DNA from: JAYKHL01 sp035284865
GTDB taxonomy: Bacteria > Cyanobacteriota > Sericytochromatia > S15B-MN24 > JAQBPE01
Direction: 5' to 3'
NCBI GenBank assembly: GCA_035284865.1
Contig: JAYKHL010000232.1
Span: 1-14,881 of the forward strand
Length of the DNA: 14,881 nucleotides
Shown: piece by piece, positions 1 to 6,391 of the stretch
How positions within the stretch are numbered: position 1 is the stretch's first letter
Layout: every line of letters starts with the position of its first letter
Notes under the pieces: model-generated
What the model was told of the DNA's origin: nothing
The model's input: the letters and a program-made list of their open reading frames with translations, nothing else
The model's database searches: none
Program-made: the position numbers and the translations under genes

Positions 1-158
1 TCCACGGGGAGAAGGTGGCGCCAACGCCAGACCTTCAAGAAAGCCTGCCAGACCCCATCATGGGGGTGGTGGCCGCGATGCAAGACAGGCTGACGGAACT
101 CGAGGTCGAGGTGGACCGGCTTCGACAAGAGAACCGCGAGCTGCGCCGCGGCACCTGA
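1..158 (+). CDS. cysE: Serine O-acetyltransferase CysE, C-terminal end (partial)
   Basis: Only the last 51 codons are present, read from base 3 to the TGA at 156-158. The peptide contains a L-P-D-P-I motif followed by a heptad-like Glu/Leu/Arg segment (L-T-E-L-E-V-E-V-D-R-L). This is how CysE proteins of Firmicutes such as Bacillus subtilis end: a D-L-P-D-P-V motif, then a short coiled coil. CysE acetylates L-serine with acetyl-CoA in the first committed step of cysteine synthesis in the cytosol. Its place directly upstream of cysS is a well-known arrangement and supports the call. The catalytic left-handed beta-helix lies outside the window, so identity rests on the tail and context. Any other protein with a coiled-coil tail is the alternative. 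Confidence 0.7.
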   Translation, partial: HGEKVAPTPDLQESLPDPIMGVVAAMQDRLTELEVEVDRLRQENRELRRGT

Positions 159-183
159 AGGGCCCCGAGGGCCGGGCAGCGCC

Positions 184-192
184 TGATATAAT
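184..192 (+). promoter_or_regulatory. Extended -10 promoter of cysS
   Basis: The sequence TGATATAAT is a perfect extended -10 element: TG, one base, then TATAAT at 187-192. No -35 hexamer is recognisable 16-18 bp upstream, which is usual for extended -10 promoters. Transcription would start near 199, about 26 bases before the cysS ATG. A small perfect hairpin (GGCCC-CGA-GGGCC, 161-173) lies between the cysE stop and this element. It has no U-tract and may only weakly end cysE transcription. The cysS operon could therefore be transcribed separately from cysE. Confidence 0.6.
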
Positions 193-224
193 GGCTTCGT
201 CCCATCTGCCCCATCGGGAGCTCC

Positions 225-1661
225 ATGCTGCGCGTCTACAACAGCCTGACCAGGCACCTTGAGCCCTTCGAGCCCCTGACGCCGGGCCGCGTGACGATGT
301 ACGTTTGCGGACCCACCGTGTATGGCCTGCTGCACATCGGGAATGCGCGGACCATTCTGTTCTGGGACGTCGCGCGGCGTTACCTCGAGCACCAGGGCTA
401 CGTCGTGACCTACGTGCAGAACTTCACGGACATCGACGACAAGATCATCGCGCGGGCCCTCGAAGCGGGGGAGACGGCTGAGGCCGTCGCCAGCCGCTAC
501 ACGGACGCCTACTTCGCAGATATGGACGCCCTCGGCGTCCGCCGTGCGACCTTCTACCCCAAGGCGACCGAGACGGTGGACGAGATGATCGCCCACATCG
601 AGGGCCTGATGGCCCGGGGGCTGGCCTACGCCGTGGACGGCGACGTGTACTTCCGGGTCGCGGGCTTCCCGGCCTATGGCCGGCTGTCGGGGCGCACCAC
701 GGACGACAACGAGGCGGGAGCCCGCGTGGAGGTGGATGCTCGCAAGCAGGCCCCCGAGGACTTCGCCCTCTGGAAGGCCGCCAAGCCGGGTGAGCCCGCG
801 TGGGACAGCCCGTGGGGCCCCGGCAGGCCGGGCTGGCACATCGAGTGCTCTGCGATGGCTCGCCACCTCCTGGGCGACACCATCGACATCCACGCAGGCG
901 CCAAGGATCTCAAGTTTCCCCACCACGAAAACGAGCTGGCCCAGTCCGAGGGCCTGACGGGCAAGCCGTTCGTGCGGTACTGGATGCACACGGGTTTTCT
1001 GAACCTGGGCAGCGAGAAGATGAGCAAGTCGCTCGGCAACACCCGGACGGCCCGGGACGTGGTGGCCGCGTTCGGTGCGCAGGCCGTGCGGTACTTCCTG
1101 CTCCAGACCATCTACCGGAGCGACATGGATTTCAGCGAGGAAGCCGTGCGAGCAGCCGCCACGGGCCTCGCCAACTGGCGAGACACGCTGGCAAGGCTGG
1201 AGCGGGACAGCAGCACCGCGGGTGACGAGGCAGCCGCGGAAGCCCTCGCGGCAAGGGTTTCGGGGGCCTTCGAGGAGGCCATGGACCAGGACCTGAACAC
1301 CGCCGCCGCCCTCGCAGCTTTGAACGCGGCGACCCACGAGCTGCGGCGGTCGCTGGCGGAGCAAGGGCGCGGAGAGGCCCCCCCGGTCTCCTTGCGGCCC
1401 GCGGTGGCCGCCATTCGCCGCCTGGCCGCGGAGGTCCTCGGGCTGGAGCTGGGGCCCCCCGAAGCTGCGGGAACCCTGGATGGCCAGACGGAGGCGCTGC
1501 TGGCGTTGCTGATCGACGTGCGCCGGGAGGCCAAAGCCCAGAAAAACTGGGGCCTGGCGGACCTCGTGCGCACCCGCCTCGCCGAGCTGGACATCCGGCT
1601 CGTTGACCAGAAAGATGGCTCGACCACGTGGGTGGTGGCCCCGAAGGTGCCCGTGTCGTGA
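225..1661 (+). CDS. cysS: Cysteinyl-tRNA synthetase
   Basis: CysRS charges tRNA-Cys with cysteine using ATP in the cytosol. It is a class I synthetase of 478 residues, the normal full length. The HIGN signature is at residues 37-40 and K-M-S-K-S at 265-269. The four zinc ligands that select cysteine thiol are all recognisable: C28 (Y-V-C-G-P), C208 (H-I-E-C-S), H233 and E237 (F-P-H-H-E-N-E). The helical tRNA-binding region follows, ending in the usual K-A-Q-K-N-W-G-L-A-D segment. The ATG start is supported by GGGAG at 216-220 and an extended -10 promoter just upstream. The stop overlaps the next gene's start as GTGA, so the two are probably translationally coupled. Identification is secure. 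Confidence 0.97.
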   Translation: MLRVYNSLTRHLEPFEPLTPGRVTMYVCGPTVYGLLHIGNARTILFWDVARRYLEHQGYVVTYVQNFTDIDDKIIARALEAGETAEAVASRYTDAYFADMDALGVRRATFYPKATETVDEMIAHIEGLMARGLAYAVDGDVYFRVAGFPAYGRLSGRTTDDNEAGARVEVDARKQAPEDFALWKAAKPGEPAWDSPWGPGRPGWHIECSAMARHLLGDTIDIHAGAKDLKFPHHENELAQSEGLTGKPFVRYWMHTGFLNLGSEKMSKSLGNTRTARDVVAAFGAQAVRYFLLQTIYRSDMDFSEEAVRAAATGLANWRDTLARLERDSSTAGDEAAAEALAARVSGAFEEAMDQDLNTAAALAALNAATHELRRSLAEQGRGEAPPVSLRPAVAAIRRLAAEVLGLELGPPEAAGTLDGQTEALLALLIDVRREAKAQKNWGLADLVRTRLAELDIRLVDQKDGSTTWVVAPKVPVS

Positions 1662-2062
1662 CGCCCGCGACGGACTGGGCACTGGCTCCCGTCCGAGCCC
1701 TGGCGTACATGGGAGACGTCGTGTACGAACTCCACGTGCGTGAGCGGGCCGTGCGGGCAGCGGCCGCCCAGGTGGACGCGCTGCACCGGGCCACCGTGGC
1801 GCGCGTCAGCGCCCCCTCCCAGGCCCTGCTGGCACAGCGCCTGCTCCCGCAACTGGCGGCCGACGAGGCCGCCATCTTCCGGCGCGCCAGGAACCACAAG
1901 GGCGCCAGCGGGCCTCGGCGGGCCTCGGCGCGTGACTATCGCCTCAGCACGGCCTTCGAGGCCGTGCTGGGGTACGTGTACCTCAAGCAAGACGGGGCGC
2001 GCCTCGCGACGCTGCTGGCCTTGACCGACGACCTGATGGAGGATGCCCCCGATGCCCCGTGA
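1658..2062 (+). CDS. mrnC: Mini-ribonuclease III
   Basis: Mini-III is a dimeric RNase III catalytic domain without a double-stranded RNA-binding domain. In Bacillus subtilis it trims 23S rRNA precursors. The 134-residue product has the family start A-L-A-Y-M-G-D-V-V-Y-E, whose Asp and Glu belong to the metal-binding site. It also has the late F-E-A-V-L-G-Y-V-Y-L motif with the second catalytic Glu, and the intervening R-R-A-R-N-H-K basic segment. I chose the GTG at 1658, which overlaps the cysS stop as GTGA; an in-frame GTG at 1628 is possible but would add ten unconserved residues. A perfect 10-bp tandem duplication (ggcctcggcg, 1911-1930) lies inside the gene without breaking the frame. The next gene, rlmB, also acts on 23S rRNA. 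Confidence 0.9.
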   Translation: MTPATDWALAPVRALAYMGDVVYELHVRERAVRAAAAQVDALHRATVARVSAPSQALLAQRLLPQLAADEAAIFRRARNHKGASGPRRASARDYRLSTAFEAVLGYVYLKQDGARLATLLALTDDLMEDAPDAP

Positions 2063-3191
2063 CCGAGCCCCCCGCAGCCAGCAGCCCCCCCCCAAACCCG
2101 GTCGCCCTCCGCGTGCCAGCGAAGCCCGTGCCCGGAGCGAGCGGCCGGGGTCGCCCGGCAAGCGCGGTGCCGGTGGTCGGGGGAGGGCCGAGGAGGCGCC
2201 TCACCACCAGGGGGCGGCGTCAGCAGGCCGCGGCGCGGGTAACGCCTCCCAGGGCAGGGCCAGGATCCCCGGGGAGCGCGCGGGCGCGCACGGCCCCGCC
2301 ACGCGCGGCGTCCCCCGGGCCAAGGCTCGCCCCGGGGAGCCGCGCCCCCCTGTAGCAGGACAGCCCCGGCAGGCGGGCCGGGACACGCCGCCGGCCCGCC
2401 TGCCGCAGCACGCGCCGCAAGAGGTGGCGGGCAGCGGCGCCTCCTCGGGCGGAGACATCGTCTACGGTCGCCACCCGGTGCTGGCAGCCCTGCAGGGGGA
2501 GCGTGCCGTGAACAAGGTGTGGATCCTGCGGGACCTCCAGAACCAGGCCCTCGTGGCGGAGGTGAGGCAGCTCGCCCGCGAGAAAGGCGCCACTGTCCAG
2601 CTCGTCGAGCGCGCCAAGCTGGACGCCTTGACCCTCGACGCCAACCACCAGGGCCTGGTGGTCTCGCTGGCGGCGGCCAGCTACGTGGATCTCGAGGACC
2701 TGATGGCGCGTGCCCTCGCCAGCGCCCACCCGGCGCTGCTGCTGCTGGATGGCATCGAGGATCCTCAAAACCTGGGCGCCCTGATCCGGACGGCGGAGGG
2801 CGCAGGCTTTCAGGGCGTCATCATCCCCAACCGCCGGGCCGTGGGGCTGACGCCGGTGGTGGCAAAGGTCTCGGCAGGGGCCGTCGACCGTGTCCCCGTG
2901 GCCCGCACGGGCAACCTCTCCCAGGCAGCGGAGGCGTTGAAGGCGAAGGGGTTCTGGCTCGTCGGGGCCGACGCGGACGGCGAGGCGCTGCCCTGGGAGC
3001 TGGACCTCCGGCGGCCCCTGGTGCTCGTGCTCGGGGCCGAGGGCAAGGGCCTCTCCCGACTCCTCGCAAGCCGCTGCGACCACCGCGTGCGGCTGCCTCT
3101 GGCCGGGGAACTGGAGAGCCTCAACGCCTCCGCCGCCGGCGCCGTGCTGATGTACGAGGCCGTGCGCCAGCGGCCCGCTGGCACGCCGTGA
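2052..3191 (+). CDS. rlmB: 23S rRNA (guanosine-2'-O-)-methyltransferase RlmB with long basic N-terminal tail
   Basis: This is a SpoU/TrmH-type SAM-dependent methyltransferase that 2'-O-methylates a guanosine in 23S rRNA (G2251 in E. coli). The substrate-binding domain begins around residue 138 with Y-G-R-H-P-V. The knotted catalytic domain carries all three family motifs: N-L-G-A-L-I-R-T-A-E (from residue 240), V-L-G-A-E-G-K-G-L, and S-L-N-A-S-A-A-G (356-363). Usual RlmB proteins are about 245 residues; this one is 379. The extra ~130 residues are Pro/Arg/Gly/Ala-rich and presumably disordered, perhaps for RNA binding. The ATG at 2052 has GGAGG (2038-2042) nine bases upstream, while the alternative ATG at 2043 abuts it. 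The gene overlaps the mrnC stop and shares a GTGA overlap with the gene downstream. Confidence 0.93.
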   Translation: MPRDRAPRSQQPPPKPGRPPRASEARARSERPGSPGKRGAGGRGRAEEAPHHQGAASAGRGAGNASQGRARIPGERAGAHGPATRGVPRAKARPGEPRPPVAGQPRQAGRDTPPARLPQHAPQEVAGSGASSGGDIVYGRHPVLAALQGERAVNKVWILRDLQNQALVAEVRQLAREKGATVQLVERAKLDALTLDANHQGLVVSLAAASYVDLEDLMARALASAHPALLLLDGIEDPQNLGALIRTAEGAGFQGVIIPNRRAVGLTPVVAKVSAGAVDRVPVARTGNLSQAAEALKAKGFWLVGADADGEALPWELDLRRPLVLVLGAEGKGLSRLLASRCDHRVRLPLAGELESLNASAAGAVLMYEAVRQRPAGTP

Positions 3192-4384
3192 GCCGACCAG
3201 GTCGGGTGGCGCCCGTGGCGCTGGGCCTGCTGCTGATCGTCGGCAGCCTGGCGGCGGCGCTCTGGCACTGGCGGCACCTGCTGCCGCGGGCCTCAGCAAG
3301 CCGGCTGTACGTCACGGACCCCTTGCAAGACAAGGTGCTGGTGTTCGACCTGGACACGGGCAAGGTTCGCAAGGTCCTTGAGGTGGGGCGCCTTCCCCAC
3401 CAGGTGCTGCGAGGGCGCCAGGACCGCCTGTATGTGCTCGAAACCGGCTCGCAGAGCGTCAGCGTCATCGACACCCGGACCGACGCCGTGATCGCCCAGC
3501 GCCCCGTGGGGGAGCTTCCCAACCTGCTGGCCCACCGGGCAGTGGGGGAGACGGCCATCCGCGAGGCCCGCAGCTGCAAGGCCTGCCACCACGCCCAGGT
3601 CCTCGGGACCCTCCCCGGCAGCCTTGCCTTGAGCCGGGATGAGCGGGCGCTGTGGGTGACGGAGCTGCGCCCCAGGCGGATCACCAGGCTGGATGCTGCC
3701 ACGCTCGAGACCGGGGACCAGCTGGGGCTGCTCGGTGGGGACACCACCCCCACCCAGGTGCTCGTCCATCCCAAGAGCGGCGACATGTTCGTGGCCTCCC
3801 GGAGCTACCGGGGTGAGACGCCGGGGATGGGGGGCGTGGGTGACACGGGGCTGCGTATCAGCCTCGATCCTGAGCACGCTGGCTCGATCGGGACCAGCAA
3901 CGTGATGGCCTTCGACCCCCGCCTGGATGCCGTGAAGGGGAGGGTCGAGCTCCCCTTCGCGGGAGCCCACGGCGGGGTGTTCTCGCGCGACGGTGCCGAG
4001 CTGTACCTGGCCTGTCGGGGGGCCGATCGGGTCGCCGTGCTGGGCACCTCCCCCTTGCGCCTCCTGCGCAGCCACCCCGTGCCTCCGGGGCCCACGGCCC
4101 TGACGCTGCTCGATGATGAGACCCTGGCGGTCGCCTGCCTGAACACGGCACCGGGCGCGGTGGAGCTGCTGGAGCGCCGCACGGGACGTCCCCTCGGTCG
4201 CCTTGCGGTCCCCGCGAACCCCGCTGCCCTCGCCTGGGATGCCACCAGCCGACGCCTGTTCGTCGCCTGCACCGGAGGGGCATGTGTGGCGGAGGTGGAC
4301 GTGGACGGCAGGCGAGTGGTCCGGGAGCACCGCATCGGCGGTCAACCCGGGGGGCTCGCCGTGGTGGCCCGCGCTCACCCCTGA
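3188..4384 (+). CDS. Membrane-anchored YncE/NHL-like beta-propeller with a single CxxCH haem-c motif
   Basis: The product has 398 residues. It starts with a short basic stretch and a hydrophobic segment (about residues 8-27), an uncleaved signal anchor that would place the rest outside the cytoplasmic membrane. The body consists of repeated propeller blades of the L-Y-V-x-x-x-x-x-x-x-V-x-V-x-D-x-x-T type (for example R-L-Y-V-T-D, then V-L-V-F-D-L-D-T-G). Between two blades lies C-K-A-C-H at residues 130-134, a canonical covalent haem-c attachment motif, in a segment (G-E-T-A-I-R-E-A-R-S) that resembles cytochrome c insertions in other propellers. The GTG start overlaps the rlmB stop as GTGA. 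A role in extracytoplasmic electron transfer or binding is inference; a propeller with two structural cysteines is the alternative. It is not functionally related to rlmB in any obvious way. Confidence 0.72.
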   Translation: MSRPGRVAPVALGLLLIVGSLAAALWHWRHLLPRASASRLYVTDPLQDKVLVFDLDTGKVRKVLEVGRLPHQVLRGRQDRLYVLETGSQSVSVIDTRTDAVIAQRPVGELPNLLAHRAVGETAIREARSCKACHHAQVLGTLPGSLALSRDERALWVTELRPRRITRLDAATLETGDQLGLLGGDTTPTQVLVHPKSGDMFVASRSYRGETPGMGGVGDTGLRISLDPEHAGSIGTSNVMAFDPRLDAVKGRVELPFAGAHGGVFSRDGAELYLACRGADRVAVLGTSPLRLLRSHPVPPGPTALTLLDDETLAVACLNTAPGAVELLERRTGRPLGRLAVPANPAALAWDATSRRLFVACTGGACVAEVDVDGRRVVREHRIGGQPGGLAVVARAHP

Positions 4385-4386
4385 GG

Positions 4387-4402
4387 GCCGGCCGCGGCCG
4401 GC
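4387..4402. repeat. 16-bp perfect palindrome after the propeller gene
   Basis: GCCGGCCGCGGCCGGC is self-complementary over all 16 bases and begins two bases after the stop of the propeller gene. As RNA it can fold into a six-pair stem with a CGCG loop. There is no T-run behind it, so a classical intrinsic terminator is not supported. A pause site, Rho-linked end or protein-binding site are possible. The rest of the 142-bp gap to the next gene shows no clear -35/-10 pair. Confidence 0.45.
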
Positions 4403-4526
4403 ACGCCCGGGAGCCTGTGACGGACGTCGCCGACCGTGGGCCCCGATTTCGGGACCATGGGGCAAGAATCACGGCCAATTCCGGGCCCCCGGAGCGCTCG
4501 TCTCCCCCCGCAACGAGGACATCCCC

Positions 4527-5438
4527 ATGCCCACCAGCCAAGCCAAGGCCCCTCAGGGGGGTACCCCTGGCGTCCCAGCCCCGACCCGCGCCCCGCGGCC
4601 GGGCGTCACCACCTTTGCGGAGCCACGCACCTCCGAGCCGCATCCCCTCGCCGTGTACGCGGAGATGCCCTTCAGCCTCACGCCGAACCCCCGCTACCTC
4701 TACGTGGGCACCCAGCACCGGTCGGCGATCGCCAAGAGCCTCTACCTGGTGGAGCACCGGCAGGGCCTCACGGTGATCTTCGGGGACGTCGGGATGGGCA
4801 AGACCACGGTCGGTCGCCACCTCCTGCACCACTTCCTCGACTACCCGGAGAAGTTCCAGGTGGCATACATGCCGAACCCGTCCTACCCCTCCGAACATCA
4901 GCTGCTCGTGGCCATCTGTGCCGAGTTCGGGATCGCACCTGCGCGCAGCAAGCAGGCAACGCTCGCGCGGCTCAACGCCTTCTTCACGGATGCCTACCAG
5001 GCTGGCCGGCTGGCGGTGCTGCTGATCGACGAGGCCCAGCTGCTCAAGGGGGCTCAGTTCGAGCTGCTGCGGCAGTTGTTGAACTTCGAGACCGACGATC
5101 ACAAGCTCGTCCAGATCGTGCTGTTCGGGCAGAACGAGCTGCGCGCCAAGCTGAAGCCCAAGAAGGCGCTCTGCTCCCGCATCGTGACCCGCTCGACGCT
5201 CGAGCCGCTCGACCTCGCCGACACCGAGGGCATGATCCGCTTCCGGCTGCAGGTGGCGGGCTTCCCCCCGACGGTCTTCGAGCCCGCCGCGATCACCCGG
5301 GTGTACGAGGCGAGCGGCGGGGTCCCCCGAGAGGTCAACAAGATCTGCCTCTCGGCCTTCACCCTCGCGAGCTTCGAGGGCCTCCCCACCATCGGCCGAG
5401 AGCTTGTCGAGCAGGCCATCGCGGAGATCGACGCGTGA
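4527..5438 (+). CDS. ExeA/MshM-type AAA ATPase
   Basis: The 303-residue product has a Pro-rich N-terminus of ~45 residues, then the hallmark opening of the ExeA (GspA) family, M-P-F-S-L-T-P-N-P-R-Y-L-Y (47-59). Walker A is G-D-V-G-M-G-K-T-T (86-94), Walker B is L-L-I-D-E-A-Q (165-171), the sensor region is L-F-G-Q-N-E-L (199-205), and an E-A-S-G-G-V-P-R-E-V-N segment ends the AAA module (261-271). The family powers assembly of secretion or pilus parts in some bacteria and resembles transposition helper ATPases (TniB/MuB-like). There is no transmembrane segment or peptidoglycan-binding domain here, unlike long GspA. Start ATG has GAGGA (4515-4519) seven bases upstream. The stop overlaps the parB-like start as GTGA, so the two proteins are probably made together; no secretion genes are nearby. 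Confidence 0.88.
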   Translation: MPTSQAKAPQGGTPGVPAPTRAPRPGVTTFAEPRTSEPHPLAVYAEMPFSLTPNPRYLYVGTQHRSAIAKSLYLVEHRQGLTVIFGDVGMGKTTVGRHLLHHFLDYPEKFQVAYMPNPSYPSEHQLLVAICAEFGIAPARSKQATLARLNAFFTDAYQAGRLAVLLIDEAQLLKGAQFELLRQLLNFETDDHKLVQIVLFGQNELRAKLKPKKALCSRIVTRSTLEPLDLADTEGMIRFRLQVAGFPPTVFEPAAITRVYEASGGVPREVNKICLSAFTLASFEGLPTIGRELVEQAIAEIDA

Positions 5439-6295
5439 CGACGACGCCCCCCCCGACCCGCGGCTCCTTCGCTGCCCTGTATGAGGCGAGCCGGTCCCTC
5501 TCGCACGACGTGGCGCCCCGGCAACTCCGGCTGAGCCAGCTGGAGCCAAACCCGCAGCAGCCCCGGACCCAGTTCCCCACAGGCTCCATCGAGGAACTGG
5601 CCGCCAGCATTCGCGTGCACGGGCTGCTGCAGCCGATCCTGGTGCGCCCACACCCCCACCTGGGCAACGGGCGGTACGAGATTGTCGCTGGCGAGCGGCG
5701 GTTCCATGCCTGCCGGCTTGCTGGCCTGGAGGCCGTGCCGGTGGTGATCCGGCAGCTCGACGACGCAACGGCGCGCCAGGCCGCCTTGATCGAGAACCTT
5801 CAGCGGGAAAACATCACACCGCTCGAGGAAGCCGTCGTGCTGAAGCAGATCCTCGACGAGACCGGGCTGTCCCACCGAGAGGTGGGCGAGCGCATCGGCA
5901 AGTCCAAGGCCTACGTCGAGCAGCGCGTGCGGCTCCTCAGGTACCCTGAGGAGGTGCGGACGGCGCTGACGCGGCGGCCGGACCCGGAGGGTGCCACGTT
6001 CGGCCCGGGCCACGCCCGGGCGGTGGTCCAGCTGCAGGACGCTGCGGCACGGCAGGCCCTCATTGCGGAGATCGAGCGCAAGGGCCTGACGGTGCGGGAG
6101 GCCGAGCGGCGGGTGCAGCGCGCCCTGCAGGCGCCCGCCCGGCCGGGCCCGGCCCCCGACACCCCGGCAGCCACCGTCGAGGTGGCCGAGCTCGAGGTGG
6201 CACGGCTGCTGGCCGCGGCGGCAGCCACCGGAGCCACCACCGTGGACCGGCTCGCTTTGCGCCGGGCCCTGCAGGGGGATCTCGCGCGCCTCTGA
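5435..6295 (+). CDS. ParB/RepB/Spo0J-family protein, no ParA alongside
   Basis: The 286-residue product has a full ParB/sulfiredoxin N-domain: L-E-P-N-P-Q-Q-P-R (36-44), the S-I-E-E-L-A-A-S-I-R helix, I-V-A-G-E-R-R-F-H-A (83-92, the CTP-binding box of ParB clamps) and I-E-N-L-Q-R-E-N (119-126). A helix-turn-helix follows at about 144-168 (G-L-S-H-R-E-V-G-E-R-I-G-K-S), then G-H-A-R-A (192-196). Such proteins load on a parS-type site and slide as CTP-dependent clamps to organise DNA. The C-terminus is Ala-rich and does not look like the canonical dimerisation domain. The GTG start overlaps the ATPase stop. The only neighbouring ATPase is ExeA-like, not the deviant-Walker ParA type. I saw no parS consensus (TGTTTCACGTGAAACA) in the window. 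Plasmid, phage or nucleoid-occlusion relatives are alternatives. Confidence 0.88.
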   Translation: MTTTPPPTRGSFAALYEASRSLSHDVAPRQLRLSQLEPNPQQPRTQFPTGSIEELAASIRVHGLLQPILVRPHPHLGNGRYEIVAGERRFHACRLAGLEAVPVVIRQLDDATARQAALIENLQRENITPLEEAVVLKQILDETGLSHREVGERIGKSKAYVEQRVRLLRYPEEVRTALTRRPDPEGATFGPGHARAVVQLQDAAARQALIAEIERKGLTVREAERRVQRALQAPARPGPAPDTPAATVEVAELEVARLLAAAAATGATTVDRLALRRALQGDLARL

Positions 6296-6303
6296 CGCGG
6301 CCC

Positions 6304-6327
6304 CCTTGTTAAAAGTTTTTTAAAAGG
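6304..6327. repeat. AT-rich imperfect palindrome downstream of parB
   Basis: CCTTGTTAAAA, a GTT loop and TTTTAAAAGG pair over ten base pairs with one bulged G (6308). The element begins eight bases after the ParB stop in an otherwise very GC-rich stretch. It could be a weak terminator, a DNA-binding site or part of the promoter of the next gene; no -10 with a fitting -35 is convincing. The AT content alone makes it stand out in this window. Confidence 0.4.
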
Positions 6328-6391
6328 CGCATCGTCAGCCAGGGCAACGGAGATATTCAACCCCGGGCCCACACGGCTGGCGGGGGAGTCC

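Noticed and set aside
1911..1930. 10-bp tandem duplication in mrnC as a mutation
   Set aside because: The frame continues and both conserved motifs on either side are intact, so it is most likely ordinary sequence.
1112..2161. Long open frame on the minus strand, 349 codons
   Set aside because: It is the antisense of cysS and mrnC, and its translation is low-complexity Arg/Gly/Ala with no domain. GC-rich DNA has few stops in such frames. The same applies to minus-strand frames at 2220-3299, 3293-4465, 6421-7401, 10403-11605 and 11754-13073.
2519..3187. Upstream extension of the beta-propeller frame
   Set aside because: This part is rlmB read in another frame and is Gly/Arg/Pro-rich. The GTG at 3188 with a GTGA overlap and signal anchor is the credible start.
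4203..4526. Upstream extension of the ATPase frame
   Set aside because: It overlaps the end of the propeller gene, looks non-coding in character, and the ATG at 4527 has a good Shine-Dalgarno sequence.
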